64,000 bases of DNA. Source: an uncultured Pseudomonadota bacterium (GTDB taxonomy: Bacteria; Pseudomonadota; Gammaproteobacteria; Burkholderiales; SG8-39). The stretch covers positions 5,789 through 69,788 of the forward strand of contig CAIVVS010000055.1 of the NCBI GenBank assembly GCA_903909415.1. The letters run 5' to 3'. A program made the translations under genes and the position numbers. The notes under the pieces were generated by a model. That model ran no database searches, had not been told where the DNA came from, and was given only the letters and a program-made list of their open reading frames with translations. Shown piece by piece: positions 34,734 through 43,055 of the stretch (position 1 is its first letter; the number at the start of each line of letters is the position of its first letter).

Positions 34734-35501
34734 ATGGCGACCAAGAAAGAGCCCGTCTGGGCGAAGTTCCTCACCGCGCGCGACCGCAAGGTGCTCGCGG
34801 CCTCCGGCTATGGCGCGCGCCAGGGCTTCGGCAAGCGCCCGGCGCTGATCGTGATCGACGTGAACTACAACTTCACCGGCGATGAGCCCATGCCCATCCT
34901 GGAGTCCATCAAGAAGCGCCGCAACGCCTGCGGCCTCGAGGCCTGGGAGTCGGTGAAGTCCATCCGCCGGCTGATCGACGCCTGCCGCGCCAAGGGCCTG
35001 CCGGTCATCTACACCACCAGCGCGCGCCGCGAGGACGGCTGGGACGCCACCTCGTGGGGCTGGAAGAACGCGCGCGAGCTGGAGGACGTGGACGAGGACC
35101 TCAAGGGCAACGAGATCGTCGCCGAGATCGCGCCCCAGCCGACCGACATCATGATCCCCAAGATGAAGCCCAGCGCCTTCTACGGGACCAACCTGAACAG
35201 TTTCCTGGTCTACCTGAACGTGGACTCGCTGCTGGTCACCGGCGTGTCCACCAGCGGCTGCGTGCGCGCCACGGTGATCGACGCCTTCTCCGAGAACTAC
35301 CGCGTGTCCCTGGTCGAGGAAGGCTGCTTCGACCGCCTGCAGGTCTCGCACGCGGCGAACCTGTGCGACATGCACGCCAAGTACGCCGACGTGGTCAGCG
35401 AGAAGGAAACGCTGGCCCACATCCGCAAGCTGCCCACGGGCCTGTTCAAGCTCCCCTCGGGCAAGACCAAGGTCAAGAAGCCGGCAAAGAAGGTGCGCTG
35501 A
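34734..35501 (+). CDS. Isochorismatase-fold cysteine hydrolase 1
   Basis: The 255-residue protein has the Asp-Lys-Cys triad of the cysteine hydrolase family: Asp42 (VIDVNYNF), Lys145 (PKMKPSAF) and Cys176 (STSGCVRAT). Its length and long N-terminal arm resemble N-carbamoylsarcosine amidohydrolase and related ureido/amide hydrolases. It is soluble and cytosolic. The C-terminal tail is Lys-rich (KTKVKKPAKKVR). It follows the RidA gene by 14 bases, so it most likely hydrolyses an amide or carbamoyl bond made in the same pathway. Confidence 0.9.
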   Translation: MATKKEPVWAKFLTARDRKVLAASGYGARQGFGKRPALIVIDVNYNFTGDEPMPILESIKKRRNACGLEAWESVKSIRRLIDACRAKGLPVIYTTSARREDGWDATSWGWKNARELEDVDEDLKGNEIVAEIAPQPTDIMIPKMKPSAFYGTNLNSFLVYLNVDSLLVTGVSTSGCVRATVIDAFSENYRVSLVEEGCFDRLQVSHAANLCDMHAKYADVVSEKETLAHIRKLPTGLFKLPSGKTKVKKPAKKVR

Positions 35502-35547
35502 GCGGTCCGCGGACGGCTCGACCGGGCGGGATCTGCGCCGTGCGATA

Positions 35548-35562
35548 GGCGGGATCCCCGCC
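35548..35562 (+). terminator. Short hairpin between hydrolase and Bug genes
   Basis: GGCGGG and CCCGCC pair around a three-base loop inside the 153-base gap after the cysteine hydrolase gene. There is no T run. A TATCTT box further down (about 35592) could begin a new transcript for the Bug gene, whose start is preceded by AGGAGG. Confidence 0.35.
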
Positions 35563-35654
35563 CATCGCTGGCCCGGCGCGCAGCGCGGGAGTATCTTACA
35601 CCGGCCCGGCGCGCACGCCCGGCCCCGAACATCCCACCGCCGTAGGAGGATTCC

Positions 35655-36623
35655 ATGAAGACCTCGATCGCCCGGGCGCTCGCCCTGTTGCTGTTTGCCC
35701 TTGGTTCCGCCGTCGCGCAAGCCCAGGACTGGCCCGGCCGCGCGGTGCGCTTCGTCGTGCCCTTCCCCGCCGGCGGCAGCGGCGACATCGCCGCGCGCCT
35801 CGTCGGCCAGAAGGTTTCCGAGATGTGGAACCAGCCGGTGGTGGTCGAGAACCGCGTCGGCGGCAACACCATCATCGCCGCCGAGTTCGTCGCCAAGTCC
35901 GCCCCCGACGGCCTGACCCTGCTGGTGCCGGTGGACGCCACCTTCACGATGAACGGCAGCCTGTACGCCAAGCTGCCCTACCGCCCGCAGCAGGACTTCG
36001 CGCCGGTCACGCTGCTGGTCGAGCAGCCGTTGATCTTCTCGGCCGGCCCCAAGGCGCCGAACATCCGCACCTTCAAGGACTTCATCGACACGGCCAGGGC
36101 CAACCCCGGCAAGATGAACGTCGCCGTGGGCGCCATCGTCACCCAGGTGATCGCCGAGCTGGTCAAGACCAGCGCCAACGTGGACTTCCTGATCGTCCCC
36201 TACAAGGGCAGCCAGCCGACCCTGGCCGCCATCCTCGGCGGCGACACTGAGGTCAGCCTGAGCGACGTCGGCCCGTTCGCCGCCAACATCCGCGACGGCA
36301 AGCTGCGCGGCCTGGCCGCCACCTCGGCCCGGCGCGCGCCCGCGCTGCCGGACATGCCCACGCTGGCCGAGGCCGGCCTGCCGGGCATCGCGATCAGCTC
36401 CTGGTTCGGCCTGGCCGCGCCCGCCGGCACGCCGGCGCCGGTGGTCAACAAGATCAGCGCCGACGTGCGCCGCGCACTCGGCATGGCCGACGTGCGCGAG
36501 AAGCTCAGCGGCGTGGGCCTGGAAGGCAGCCCGAGCACGCCGCAGGAGTTCGCCGCGCGCATCAAGGCCGAGGCCGAGCGTTGGGACGTGGTGATCAAAC
36601 GGGCCGGCATCAAGCTCGACTGA
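35655..36623 (+). CDS. Bug/TctC solute-binding protein
   Basis: The 322-residue precursor has a signal peptide ending near SAVAQA, then DWPGRAVRFVVPFPAGGSGD, VVVENRVGGN and VPYKGSQPTL. The first ligand loop has GGSGD, the commonest Bug form. The gene is preceded by GTAGGAGGA. It separates two isochorismatase-fold genes, which suggests that it binds an amide-containing acid, but that is inference from position. Confidence 0.92.
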   Translation: MKTSIARALALLLFALGSAVAQAQDWPGRAVRFVVPFPAGGSGDIAARLVGQKVSEMWNQPVVVENRVGGNTIIAAEFVAKSAPDGLTLLVPVDATFTMNGSLYAKLPYRPQQDFAPVTLLVEQPLIFSAGPKAPNIRTFKDFIDTARANPGKMNVAVGAIVTQVIAELVKTSANVDFLIVPYKGSQPTLAAILGGDTEVSLSDVGPFAANIRDGKLRGLAATSARRAPALPDMPTLAEAGLPGIAISSWFGLAAPAGTPAPVVNKISADVRRALGMADVREKLSGVGLEGSPSTPQEFAARIKAEAERWDVVIKRAGIKLD

Positions 36624-36651
36624 CATCCCCGACGGCCCGCGCGGCGGCTCC

Positions 36652-37335
36652 ATGCACAAGATCGCCATCCCCGAGGGCGCGCTGAAACTGGCCGCCTCGC
36701 GGCGCGCCGGCCGGCCGGTGTTCCCGGTGCTGGCGCCCGCCCGCACGGCCCTGGTCGTGGTGGACCTGCAGAACGCCTTCATGCTGCCGGGCATGGCGAT
36801 GGAGCTGCCGCACGCGCGCGACATCATCCCCAACGTCAACCGGCTGGCCGCCGCAATGCGCGCCGCCGGCGGGCTGGTGGTGTGGCTGCGCATCAGTTTT
36901 GCCGGACAGCGTGAATCCTGGAGCGTGTGGTTCGACGAGCTGCTGAACCCGGATGCCAGCGGCGACATGATCGCCCAGCTCTCCCCCGGCCATCCCGGGT
37001 TCGAGCTGCACGCGGCGCTGGACGTGCAGCCCGCCGACCTGGTGCTGGACAAGACCCGCTTCAGCGCCTTCGCGCTGAACTCGTCCCGGCTGGATGACGC
37101 GTTGCGCGCGCGCGGCATCAACACCCTGGTGATCGCCGGCGCGCTCAGCAACACCTGCTGCGAATCCACCGCGCGCGACGCCATGCAGGCCAACTACAAG
37201 GTGGTGTTCGTCACCGACGCCAACGCCACGCGCACCGACGAGGAACACAACGCGACCCTGGCCAACATGGCGCGGGTGTTCGCCGAGGTGGTGGCCACCG
37301 ACGACGTGATCGCGCGCCTGCGGGCAAGCGGCTGA
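36652..37335 (+). CDS. Isochorismatase-fold cysteine hydrolase 2
   Basis: The 227-residue protein has Asp38 (VVVDLQNAF), Lys134 (DKTRFSAF) and a Cys169-Cys170 pair in ALSNTCCESTARD, where family members usually have Cys-Val. The doubled Cys is unusual but keeps the nucleophile. The rest of the fold, with the GINTLVIAGA strand, is typical of cysteine hydrolases such as RutB and maleamate amidase. It lies 28 bases after the Bug gene and 12 before the biotin-carrier-like gene. Confidence 0.9.
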   Translation: MHKIAIPEGALKLAASRRAGRPVFPVLAPARTALVVVDLQNAFMLPGMAMELPHARDIIPNVNRLAAAMRAAGGLVVWLRISFAGQRESWSVWFDELLNPDASGDMIAQLSPGHPGFELHAALDVQPADLVLDKTRFSAFALNSSRLDDALRARGINTLVIAGALSNTCCESTARDAMQANYKVVFVTDANATRTDEEHNATLANMARVFAEVVATDDVIARLRASG

Positions 37336-37347
37336 GGCCGCAACGGC

Positions 37348-37770
37348 ATGGCCCTGGACGCATCGACGCTGGATGACCGCACCATCGCCCGCCTGCTCGC
37401 GGTGATCGACGCCGCGCCGCAGGACACGCTCTCGGTTGAATGGCAGGGCATGGAGCTGCAGGTCAGCAAGGGACCGGCGCCCGCCCCGTCCCACCCCGCG
37501 CCGGCACCGCAGGCCCCTGCCGCCGCGGCCGCTACCGCGACCACGGACGCCACCACCATCACCGCCCCGGCGATCGGCGTCGCCCTCGTGTCCCAGGCCG
37601 TACGCACCGGCAGCCCGGTCAAGGCCGGTGACGCGCTCTGCCAGATCCAGGTCGTGCATGACCTGCGCCTGGTGACCTCGCCCTGCGACGGCACCGTGGA
37701 CGCGGTGCTTATCGCCGACGGGCAGCTCGCCGAGTACGCCCAGCCCCTGTTCCGGATCCGCCCGACATGA
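37348..37770 (+). CDS. Biotin-carrier-like protein with His in place of biotinyl Lys
   Basis: The 140-residue protein has an AccB-like N-terminal helix and strand (LLAVIDAAPQDTLSVEW), a Pro/Ala-rich linker (about 43-68), and a lipoyl/biotinyl barrel at about 70-138. Alignment by eye with E. coli BCCP gives IVEAMKMMNQ opposite QIQVVHDLRL here, so the modified Lys is replaced by His104 and the flanking Met residues are lost. It therefore should not be biotinylated. The gene overlaps the carboxyltransferase-like gene by four bases, so the two surely work together. This is either a degenerate carrier or a new scaffold role. Confidence 0.8.
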   Translation: MALDASTLDDRTIARLLAVIDAAPQDTLSVEWQGMELQVSKGPAPAPSHPAPAPQAPAAAAATATTDATTITAPAIGVALVSQAVRTGSPVKAGDALCQIQVVHDLRLVTSPCDGTVDAVLIADGQLAEYAQPLFRIRPT

Positions 37771-39251
37771 CCACTCCGACTCCTTCCGGCGACCCGCTCG
37801 AATTCGTCGACACCACCTTCCGCGACGGGCCGCACAGCCTGTGGGCGCAGAACGTCACCGTCGGCATGATGCTGCCGGTAGCCGAAACCCTGGACCAGGC
37901 CGGCTTCCGCGCGCTGGAGGTGATGGGCTCGGGCAACTTCAAGAAGTGCATCCGCGAACTCAAGGAGGACCCCTGGACCAAGCTCGACCTGCTGCGCGAG
38001 CGGGTGCGGGACACGCGCATGGCCTTCGTGATGCTGCCCAGCGTCACCACCTTCGACATCACGCCGCCCTCGGTGCTGCGGCTGTACGTCGAGCGGCTCG
38101 CCGCGCACGGCATACGCCGCATGCACCTGATGGAATCGGCCAACGACATGGCCAACCGCATGCCCGAGATGGTGGCCACCATGCGCGAGGTCGGCATGGA
38201 GTCGGTGCTGGCGCTGGTGTATTCCATCTCGCCGCGCCATACCGACGAGTACTACGGCCGCAAGGCGCGCGAGGCCGCCGCACTGCGCCCGGACGTCCTC
38301 TACATCAAGGACCCGGCCGGCCTGCTCACCCCCGAGCGGACGAAGACGCTGGTCCCGGCGGTGCTGGCCAATGCCGGCGGCGTCCCGGTGGAGATCCACA
38401 GCCACTGCACCACCGGTCTCGCGCCGCTGTGCTACCTGGAGGCGATCAAGCTGGGCATACGCACGGTGCACACCGGCATCCCGCCGCTGGCCAACAGCGC
38501 TGCCCAGCCCTCGGTGTTCAACATCGCGAAGAACGCCGAGCTGCTGGGCCTGCGGCCCACGGTGGACCTGTCCCGCCTGCCCGAGGTGACGGCGCATTTC
38601 ACCGCCATCGCGAAAAGCGAGGGCTTTCCGCTGGGCGCGCCGGTGGAGTACGACCTGTCGCAGTACCTGCACCACGTGCCCGGCGGCGTGATCTCCCACC
38701 TGCGCCACCAACTCGGCCAGCTGGGCATGACCAGCCGCATGGACGAGGTGCTGGAGGAAGTGGCTCGGGTACGGGTCGAACTCGGCTACCCCATCATGGT
38801 CACGCCGTTCTCGCAGTTCGTCTCCAGCCAGGCGGCGCTGAACGTGATGCTGGGCGAGCGCTACAAGCAGGTGCCCGACGAGGTGATCCAGTTCGCGCTC
38901 GGCCACTGGGGCCGCGAAGCGGCCGAAGGCGTGGAGCCGGAGGTGAAGCAGCGCATCCTGGACCGGTCGCGGGCGCGGGAACTCGCCGCCTGGCGTCCGC
39001 CGCAGACGCCGCTGGAGGAAGTACGGCAGCGCCTGGGCGGCGCGGGCGTGTCGGACGACGAGCTGATCCTGCGCTTCCTCTCGCCCGTGGGCGAGATCGA
39101 GGCGATGCGCGCCGCCGGACCGCCCAAGGCCTACACCGTCGCGGACACGCCGCTGCTGCAGTTGATCAAGGAGCTCGACAAGCGACAGGACCTGCGTTCG
39201 GTGCATGTGCGCGTTGGCGACACCTCGGTCACCCTGCAACGCAACGGCTAG
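37767..39251 (+). CDS. Carboxyltransferase-like TIM-barrel enzyme (HMGL-like)
   Basis: The 494-residue protein matches the carboxyltransferase domain of pyruvate carboxylase and oxaloacetate decarboxylase alpha: FVDTTFRDGPHSLWAQ near the start, YIKDPAGLLTP with the candidate carbamylated Lys, and EIHSHCTTGLAP with metal-binding His-x-His. The family's AHQS becomes GPHS and HDTSG becomes HCTTG, so the active site is altered. The C-terminal part matches the PYC_OADA domain. No biotin carboxylase is nearby, and the partner carrier lacks its Lys. A biotin-independent lyase or decarboxylase is an inference. The stop overlaps the convergent gene's stop (CTAG). Confidence 0.85.
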   Translation: MTTPTPSGDPLEFVDTTFRDGPHSLWAQNVTVGMMLPVAETLDQAGFRALEVMGSGNFKKCIRELKEDPWTKLDLLRERVRDTRMAFVMLPSVTTFDITPPSVLRLYVERLAAHGIRRMHLMESANDMANRMPEMVATMREVGMESVLALVYSISPRHTDEYYGRKAREAAALRPDVLYIKDPAGLLTPERTKTLVPAVLANAGGVPVEIHSHCTTGLAPLCYLEAIKLGIRTVHTGIPPLANSAAQPSVFNIAKNAELLGLRPTVDLSRLPEVTAHFTAIAKSEGFPLGAPVEYDLSQYLHHVPGGVISHLRHQLGQLGMTSRMDEVLEEVARVRVELGYPIMVTPFSQFVSSQAALNVMLGERYKQVPDEVIQFALGHWGREAAEGVEPEVKQRILDRSRARELAAWRPPQTPLEEVRQRLGGAGVSDDELILRFLSPVGEIEAMRAAGPPKAYTVADTPLLQLIKELDKRQDLRSVHVRVGDTSVTLQRNG

Positions 39252-39937
39252 GCAGCGGGTGCGTCCGCCAGCACCAGGTCGGCATAAGCGAACTGGTTGA
39301 GCGAGCTGTACCCGGCCACGCGGACCTCGATGGGGCGCGAGAACATCGGCCCGGCATGGCAGAAGGTATGGAACTCGCCGCGCTCGGCGCAGGGATCCAC
39401 CTCCGGCGGCAATTCCCCCAGCAGCTCCGCATCGAACTCGCGCCCGACGAACGATGCCGGCAGGCGCTTCTCGTCCACGCACGTCAGGGTGGCGCGCAGG
39501 CCGGCGGCCACCATCTGCTGCGCCAGCGCCCGCGTGCCGTGCTCGCCGCACCAGATCGGGAACAGCGGCGCGATGCCGGTTCCTTCCAGCAGCTTCAGCC
39601 GGTAGTCACGTATGTCGTCCAGGAACAGGTCGCCGAAGGCGATATGGGTGACGCCACGCGCATGCGCCGCGGACAGCGCCTCGCGTAGGCGCTGCTCGTA
39701 GGTGTCGTTAGGGCAGGGCCAGGGCAGCGACACCGCATGCAGCGGCAGCCCGGCGGAGAACGCCTGCGCCTCGACCAGTTCGCGCCGCACCTCATGCACC
39801 GCCACCCGGCCAGCGGTGTCGCTGAAGCTGGTCAGCAGGCCGGTCACCTCGACGCTGTCCATGCCGCGCAGGCAGTGCAGCGCCCAGGCGCTGTCCTTGC
39901 CGGAACTCCATGCCAGCAGGACCTGCTGCTTCACCAT
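39248..39937 (-). CDS. Dph6-like ATP pyrophosphatase
   Basis: The 229-residue protein has a PP-loop (AWSSGKDSAW) near its N-terminus and the Dph6-type EGTGIAPLFPIWCGEHG region, plus GVTHIAFGDLFLDDIR. The fold is that of adenine-nucleotide alpha-hydrolases, which activate a carboxylate with ATP for amide formation. Bacteria do not make diphthamide, so the substrate must differ; it may amidate a pathway acid or a cofactor. The start overlaps the stop of the ornithine-cyclodeaminase-family gene by seven bases (ATGGTGA), so the two are one unit. Confidence 0.88.
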   Translation of the reverse strand: MVKQQVLLAWSSGKDSAWALHCLRGMDSVEVTGLLTSFSDTAGRVAVHEVRRELVEAQAFSAGLPLHAVSLPWPCPNDTYEQRLREALSAAHARGVTHIAFGDLFLDDIRDYRLKLLEGTGIAPLFPIWCGEHGTRALAQQMVAAGLRATLTCVDEKRLPASFVGREFDAELLGELPPEVDPCAERGEFHTFCHAGPMFSRPIEVRVAGYSSLNQFAYADLVLADAPAA

Positions 39938-40908
39938 GCAGCCGTGGTACCGATGCCGTGCTTCCCTGCGATCGCCACCGCCAGCTCCGCCGCCACCAGG
40001 TCCTGTATCGCAATCCCCAGCGATTTGAACAGCGTGAACTCCGCATCCGACGTCCGCCCCGGCAGCCGCCCGAGCAGCACCTCGCCCAGTTCCCCGCGTA
40101 TGTGCTCCGGCCCCTTGATCCCGCCCTCGCGCACCGCGCCGAGGTAGTCGCCCGACTCGTTGATGGTGGACTCGCGCCGGTCCACGAACAGGCTGGCCGC
40201 GCCCATGCTCTCGGCGTCGATCTCGCGGTTGTTCGGGCCACTGGAGCCGACCGCGTTCACGTGGCAGCCGGGGGCGAACCAGCCACGTTTGGTGATCGGG
40301 TCGATGGACGCGGTCACGGTGCAAGCCACGTCCGCCCCGGCCAGCGCGCCCTCGATGGTCGGCGCGAACTCGCAGCCGAGTTCGTCGGCCAGCTGCTTTG
40401 CCTTGTCGGGCGTGCGGCCCCACAGCCGGTAGCTCGCATCCGGCAGCACGCAGCGCAGGGCGGCGATGTGCGCCCTGCCCTGCACCCCGGCGCCGATGAT
40501 GGCCACGGTCTTCGCGCCCTTGCGCGCGAAGGTGCGCGTCGCCAGCGCCGACACCGCAGCGGTGCGTATCGAGGTCACCGCCGGCGCGTTCAGCACCGCA
40601 AGCAATTGGCCGTCGTGCCCGTCGTGCAGCAGCACCGCGCCCTGTATCGGGTCCAGGCCCGCGCGCGGGTTGTCCGGGTTCACCGCCATTTCCTTCAGGC
40701 CCCACAGGCGCGGCTCGGACAGGCGCAGCGCCGGCATGGTGGTCATCCAGTTGGGCGAACCGTCCGGCCGCACCCGCACCCGCAGCGGCTGGAAGAACTC
40801 GCCGCGCGCCAGGCCGCGGAACAGGCCGTCCATGGCCTCGATGCATTCCTTGTACGGCAGGCAGGCGGCGACGTCGGCCTGCGACAGCACGAGTATCGAG
40901 CGGCCCAT
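39931..40908 (-). CDS. Ornithine cyclodeaminase / mu-crystallin family protein
   Basis: The 325-residue protein has the NAD(P)-binding motif VAIIGAGVQGRAH, and the upstream LKEMAVNPDNP segment carrying the family's catalytic Lys. VNAVGSSGPNNREID closes the nucleotide site. Family members include ornithine cyclodeaminase, alanine dehydrogenase and ketimine reductase. Next to an enamidase-like gene, reduction of a cyclic imine or handling of an amino-acid-like ring-opening product is plausible. Ten bases separate it from the enamidase gene. Confidence 0.9.
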   Translation of the reverse strand: MGRSILVLSQADVAACLPYKECIEAMDGLFRGLARGEFFQPLRVRVRPDGSPNWMTTMPALRLSEPRLWGLKEMAVNPDNPRAGLDPIQGAVLLHDGHDGQLLAVLNAPAVTSIRTAAVSALATRTFARKGAKTVAIIGAGVQGRAHIAALRCVLPDASYRLWGRTPDKAKQLADELGCEFAPTIEGALAGADVACTVTASIDPITKRGWFAPGCHVNAVGSSGPNNREIDAESMGAASLFVDRRESTINESGDYLGAVREGGIKGPEHIRGELGEVLLGRLPGRTSDAEFTLFKSLGIAIQDLVAAELAVAIAGKHGIGTTAAW

Positions 40909-40917
40909 GTCCCCTCC

Positions 40918-42165
40918 TCAGCCGCGCGTGGTGCGGTCGCCGCCGGCCGCCGAACCCAGCGCGGACAGCCAGCCGGGATTGCAGCAGGACCACAGCCCGG
41001 GCTTGGCCGGCGGCGGGGTCTGGCGGCTGCCGTGGCGCACCACCAGCTCGCCGTCGATCATGATCTGCGCGATGCCGGGGATGTCGCCGTGCGCGAGGCT
41101 CTCGGAGAGTTTGCTGCCGGGCGAACCCTGGATCGGGCCGGCCACCAGCAGGTCCGCGGGGCGACCGATGTCGAGGATGCCGACGTCCAGCCCGTGGGCG
41201 CGCGCGGTGTTGCCGGTGGCGACCGCGATCGCCACCGCCGGCGGCAGCTCGCACACGCCGGCCAGGTACTGGATGTTGCGCCACATGCCGCGCGGGATCA
41301 CGCCGGTGCCGCCGGGCGTGTCCGTGCCCATCACCAGGCGCGCGAGGTCCTTGTTCTTCGCCAGGCGCGTCACCGCGCGCAGCGTGGACTTGTCGTTGGC
41401 CGAGGAACACACCTCCAGCGCGAAGCGGGTGTTGTCCACCACCTGGTCCAGGTCCTCGTCGGACATGGGAATGGGGCCGCCGCTGACATGCGCCGCCACG
41501 TCCGGCTGCAGCCATTCCAGCGTGCGGTAGCCGCACATCACGCTGGCGCCGGAACGCGACACGCCGCCGGTGTGCACCTTCACCCGGATGCCGCGTTCGT
41601 GGAGCTGGCGTACGTAGCGCTGCGCCTCCTCCTTGTGCGCATCATCCAGCGGGTAGAACAGGAACTTCGCGTACTTCGTGCCGTTGGCGGCGAGCCGGTC
41701 GAAGTGCGACTCGGTCATGCCCGGCACCAGGATCACCGTGCCCGCGACCAGCTTCACCCCGCTCCAGCGCACCCGGCCGGTGGTGTTGGCGGTGACGATG
41801 GCGATCGAGGTGACGAGCTCGGGCGTGAGCGCGTTGTAGTTCAGCCCGGGAATGTGCAGCTCGCAGGCCGACACCATGCTGGTGGTGCCGCCATGCAGGT
41901 AGTTGCCTATCCAGCCGATCGCATCCTGCGTCGGCGTCCACTCGCCGAACACCGGGTGCACGTGGCCGTCCACCAGGCCGGGCAGCACCGCGCCGCCCTG
42001 CGCGTCGATGCGCTGGTCCACCTTGCCATCGGCCACCTGCTCGGCCGGCGGGTTGAAGGCCGCGATGGTGGTGCCGTCCACCAGCAGGGACGTCACGTCC
42101 GCCATGGGCCTGGCGATGTCACCGGTGAAGCACTCGCCGATGTTGTGGATCAGGGTCTTGGCCAT
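40918..42165 (-). CDS. Enamidase-like amidohydrolase
   Basis: The 415-residue amidohydrolase has the metal motif GLVDGHVHP, GVKLVAGTVI, KVHTGGVSRSG, DVAAHVSGGPIP and late MGTDTPGGTGVIPRGMWRN. This order, the TLIHNIGECFTGDI opening and the GDIPGIAQIMIDGELVV end closely resemble, from memory, the enamidase of nicotinate fermentation in Eubacterium barkeri, which hydrolyses a cyclic enamide (6-oxo-tetrahydronicotinate). The first metal motif is H-x-H. Its presence in an apparently aerobic genome with a molybdenum hydroxylase is notable. ATG 42165 matches the family start; the IclR regulator gene is divergent, 45 bases away. Confidence 0.85.
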   Translation of the reverse strand: MAKTLIHNIGECFTGDIARPMADVTSLLVDGTTIAAFNPPAEQVADGKVDQRIDAQGGAVLPGLVDGHVHPVFGEWTPTQDAIGWIGNYLHGGTTSMVSACELHIPGLNYNALTPELVTSIAIVTANTTGRVRWSGVKLVAGTVILVPGMTESHFDRLAANGTKYAKFLFYPLDDAHKEEAQRYVRQLHERGIRVKVHTGGVSRSGASVMCGYRTLEWLQPDVAAHVSGGPIPMSDEDLDQVVDNTRFALEVCSSANDKSTLRAVTRLAKNKDLARLVMGTDTPGGTGVIPRGMWRNIQYLAGVCELPPAVAIAVATGNTARAHGLDVGILDIGRPADLLVAGPIQGSPGSKLSESLAHGDIPGIAQIMIDGELVVRHGSRQTPPPAKPGLWSCCNPGWLSALGSAAGGDRTTRG

Positions 42166-42198
42166 GGGAAGTCCGGTCGTGGTGGTGGAGGGGATCGC

Positions 42199-42204
42199 TA
42201 CAAT
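42199..42204 (+). promoter_or_regulatory. -10-like TACAAT six bases before an ATG start
   Basis: TACAAT is followed by GATGCC and then ATG 42211 of the IclR regulator, with no Shine-Dalgarno. The 45-base divergent interval with the enamidase gene leaves little room for a leader, so the regulator mRNA may be leaderless. Confidence 0.4.
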
Positions 42205-42210
42205 GATGCC

Positions 42211-42918
42211 ATGCCCGAAATCTCCAAGACCGCCGACCAGACCCTGCTGGTGCTGGAAGCCGTTGCGCTGCGCGGCCCGGTGACCGCGACCGAACTGGCG
42301 CGTTCGCTCAAGCTCGCGCGCACCATCGTCAACCGGTCGCTCGCCACGCTCAAGCGGCGCGGCTACGTGCGGCGCGTGGCCGCCGGCTACCTCCCGGGCG
42401 TGGCGCTGCTGAACATCGCCGAGCGCGTGTCGCCCGACCTGCTGGTGCCGGCGCGCCCGTTGCTGGCGAAGCTGGCCGCCGAGTTCGGCGAGACCTTCAT
42501 GCTCAACGTGCCCGATGGCGGGGACGCGGTGCAGATCGCGCAGGTAGTGGGCGACAAGCACTTCGTGCGGGTGGAACTGACGCGGGGCTTCCGCCACCCG
42601 CTGGTGCAGGGCGCAAGCGGGCGCGCCATCCTCGCCTATCTCGATGATCCAATTCAGGAAAGGCTGGTTGCGGCAGTGCCGCGCCCGGCCGAGTTGCGGC
42701 GCGAGCTGGCGAAGGTCCGCAAGCTCGGCGTGGCCACCTCGCATGACGAGCTGTCCGCCGGGGTATGGGGCATGTCGGTGCCGGTGCGCTCGGCCGGCGA
42801 GGTGCTGGCCAGCATAGGCGTGGTGGTGCGCATGGCCCGCTCCGGGGAATTGCCGCGCTTCTTGCCGGCGATGAAGCGCGCGGCGCAGGCGCTGGCACGA
42901 CCCGCTGCACAAGGCTGA
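42211..42918 (+). CDS. IclR-family transcriptional regulator
   Basis: The 235-residue protein has an N-terminal winged helix-turn-helix (about 5-60, GPVTATELARSLKLARTIVNRSL) and a C-terminal IclR effector domain (about 80-225, with HPLVQGASGRAILAYL and SVPVRSAGEVLASIGVVVR). IclR proteins respond to small organic or aromatic acids and may activate or repress. Being divergent from the enamidase operon it is the likely controller of that operon, and possibly of the M29-like gene downstream, where a strong 17-bp inverted repeat lies. The long upstream open frame is antisense to the enamidase gene and not real. Confidence 0.92.
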   Translation: MPEISKTADQTLLVLEAVALRGPVTATELARSLKLARTIVNRSLATLKRRGYVRRVAAGYLPGVALLNIAERVSPDLLVPARPLLAKLAAEFGETFMLNVPDGGDAVQIAQVVGDKHFVRVELTRGFRHPLVQGASGRAILAYLDDPIQERLVAAVPRPAELRRELAKVRKLGVATSHDELSAGVWGMSVPVRSAGEVLASIGVVVRMARSGELPRFLPAMKRAAQALARPAAQG

Positions 42919-42928
42919 GCCCGCTCCA

Positions 42929-42973
42929 CGTCCGGATATCGGACGTCCGTGACCGGCGTCCGATATCCGGACG
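42929..42973. repeat. Perfect 17-bp inverted repeat with 11-base loop
   Basis: CGTCCGGATATCGGACG (42929-42945) is repeated as its exact complement CGTCCGATATCCGGACG (42957-42973). Each arm is itself nearly palindromic, so four half-sites (GTCCG / CGGAC) are present. It lies 10 bases after the IclR stop and 28 before a TATCAT box. There is no T tract, so it may be an operator or cruciform rather than a simple terminator. Confidence 0.75.
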
Positions 42974-43000
42974 CCCATGTCCGGCGCCACGCGCCGCGAC

Positions 43001-43006
43001 TATCAT
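43001..43006 (+). promoter_or_regulatory. -10-like TATCAT upstream of the M29-like gene
   Basis: TATCAT lies 49 bases before GTG 43056, leaving a leader that contains the GGAGG-type site. The inverted repeat ends 27 bases earlier, where a -35 or operator would be. Confidence 0.35.
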
Positions 43007-43055
43007 GGTTCCGCAACAGCCCGCCGACACACCGTCGTCCGCATGCGGAGGCACC

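Noticed and set aside
34677..37193. An 838-codon minus-strand open frame opposite the cysteine hydrolase and Bug genes
   Set aside because: It is a GC-driven antisense frame with no domain, while the plus strand carries complete triads and signal peptides.
39248..39251. Overlapping convergent stop codons (CTAG) as a special signal
   Set aside because: Such overlaps are common in compact genomes and need no special explanation.
39910..42210. The long plus-strand extension upstream of the IclR regulator
   Set aside because: It is antisense to the enamidase and ornithine-cyclodeaminase-family genes, and the regulator's helix-turn-helix begins right after ATG 42211.
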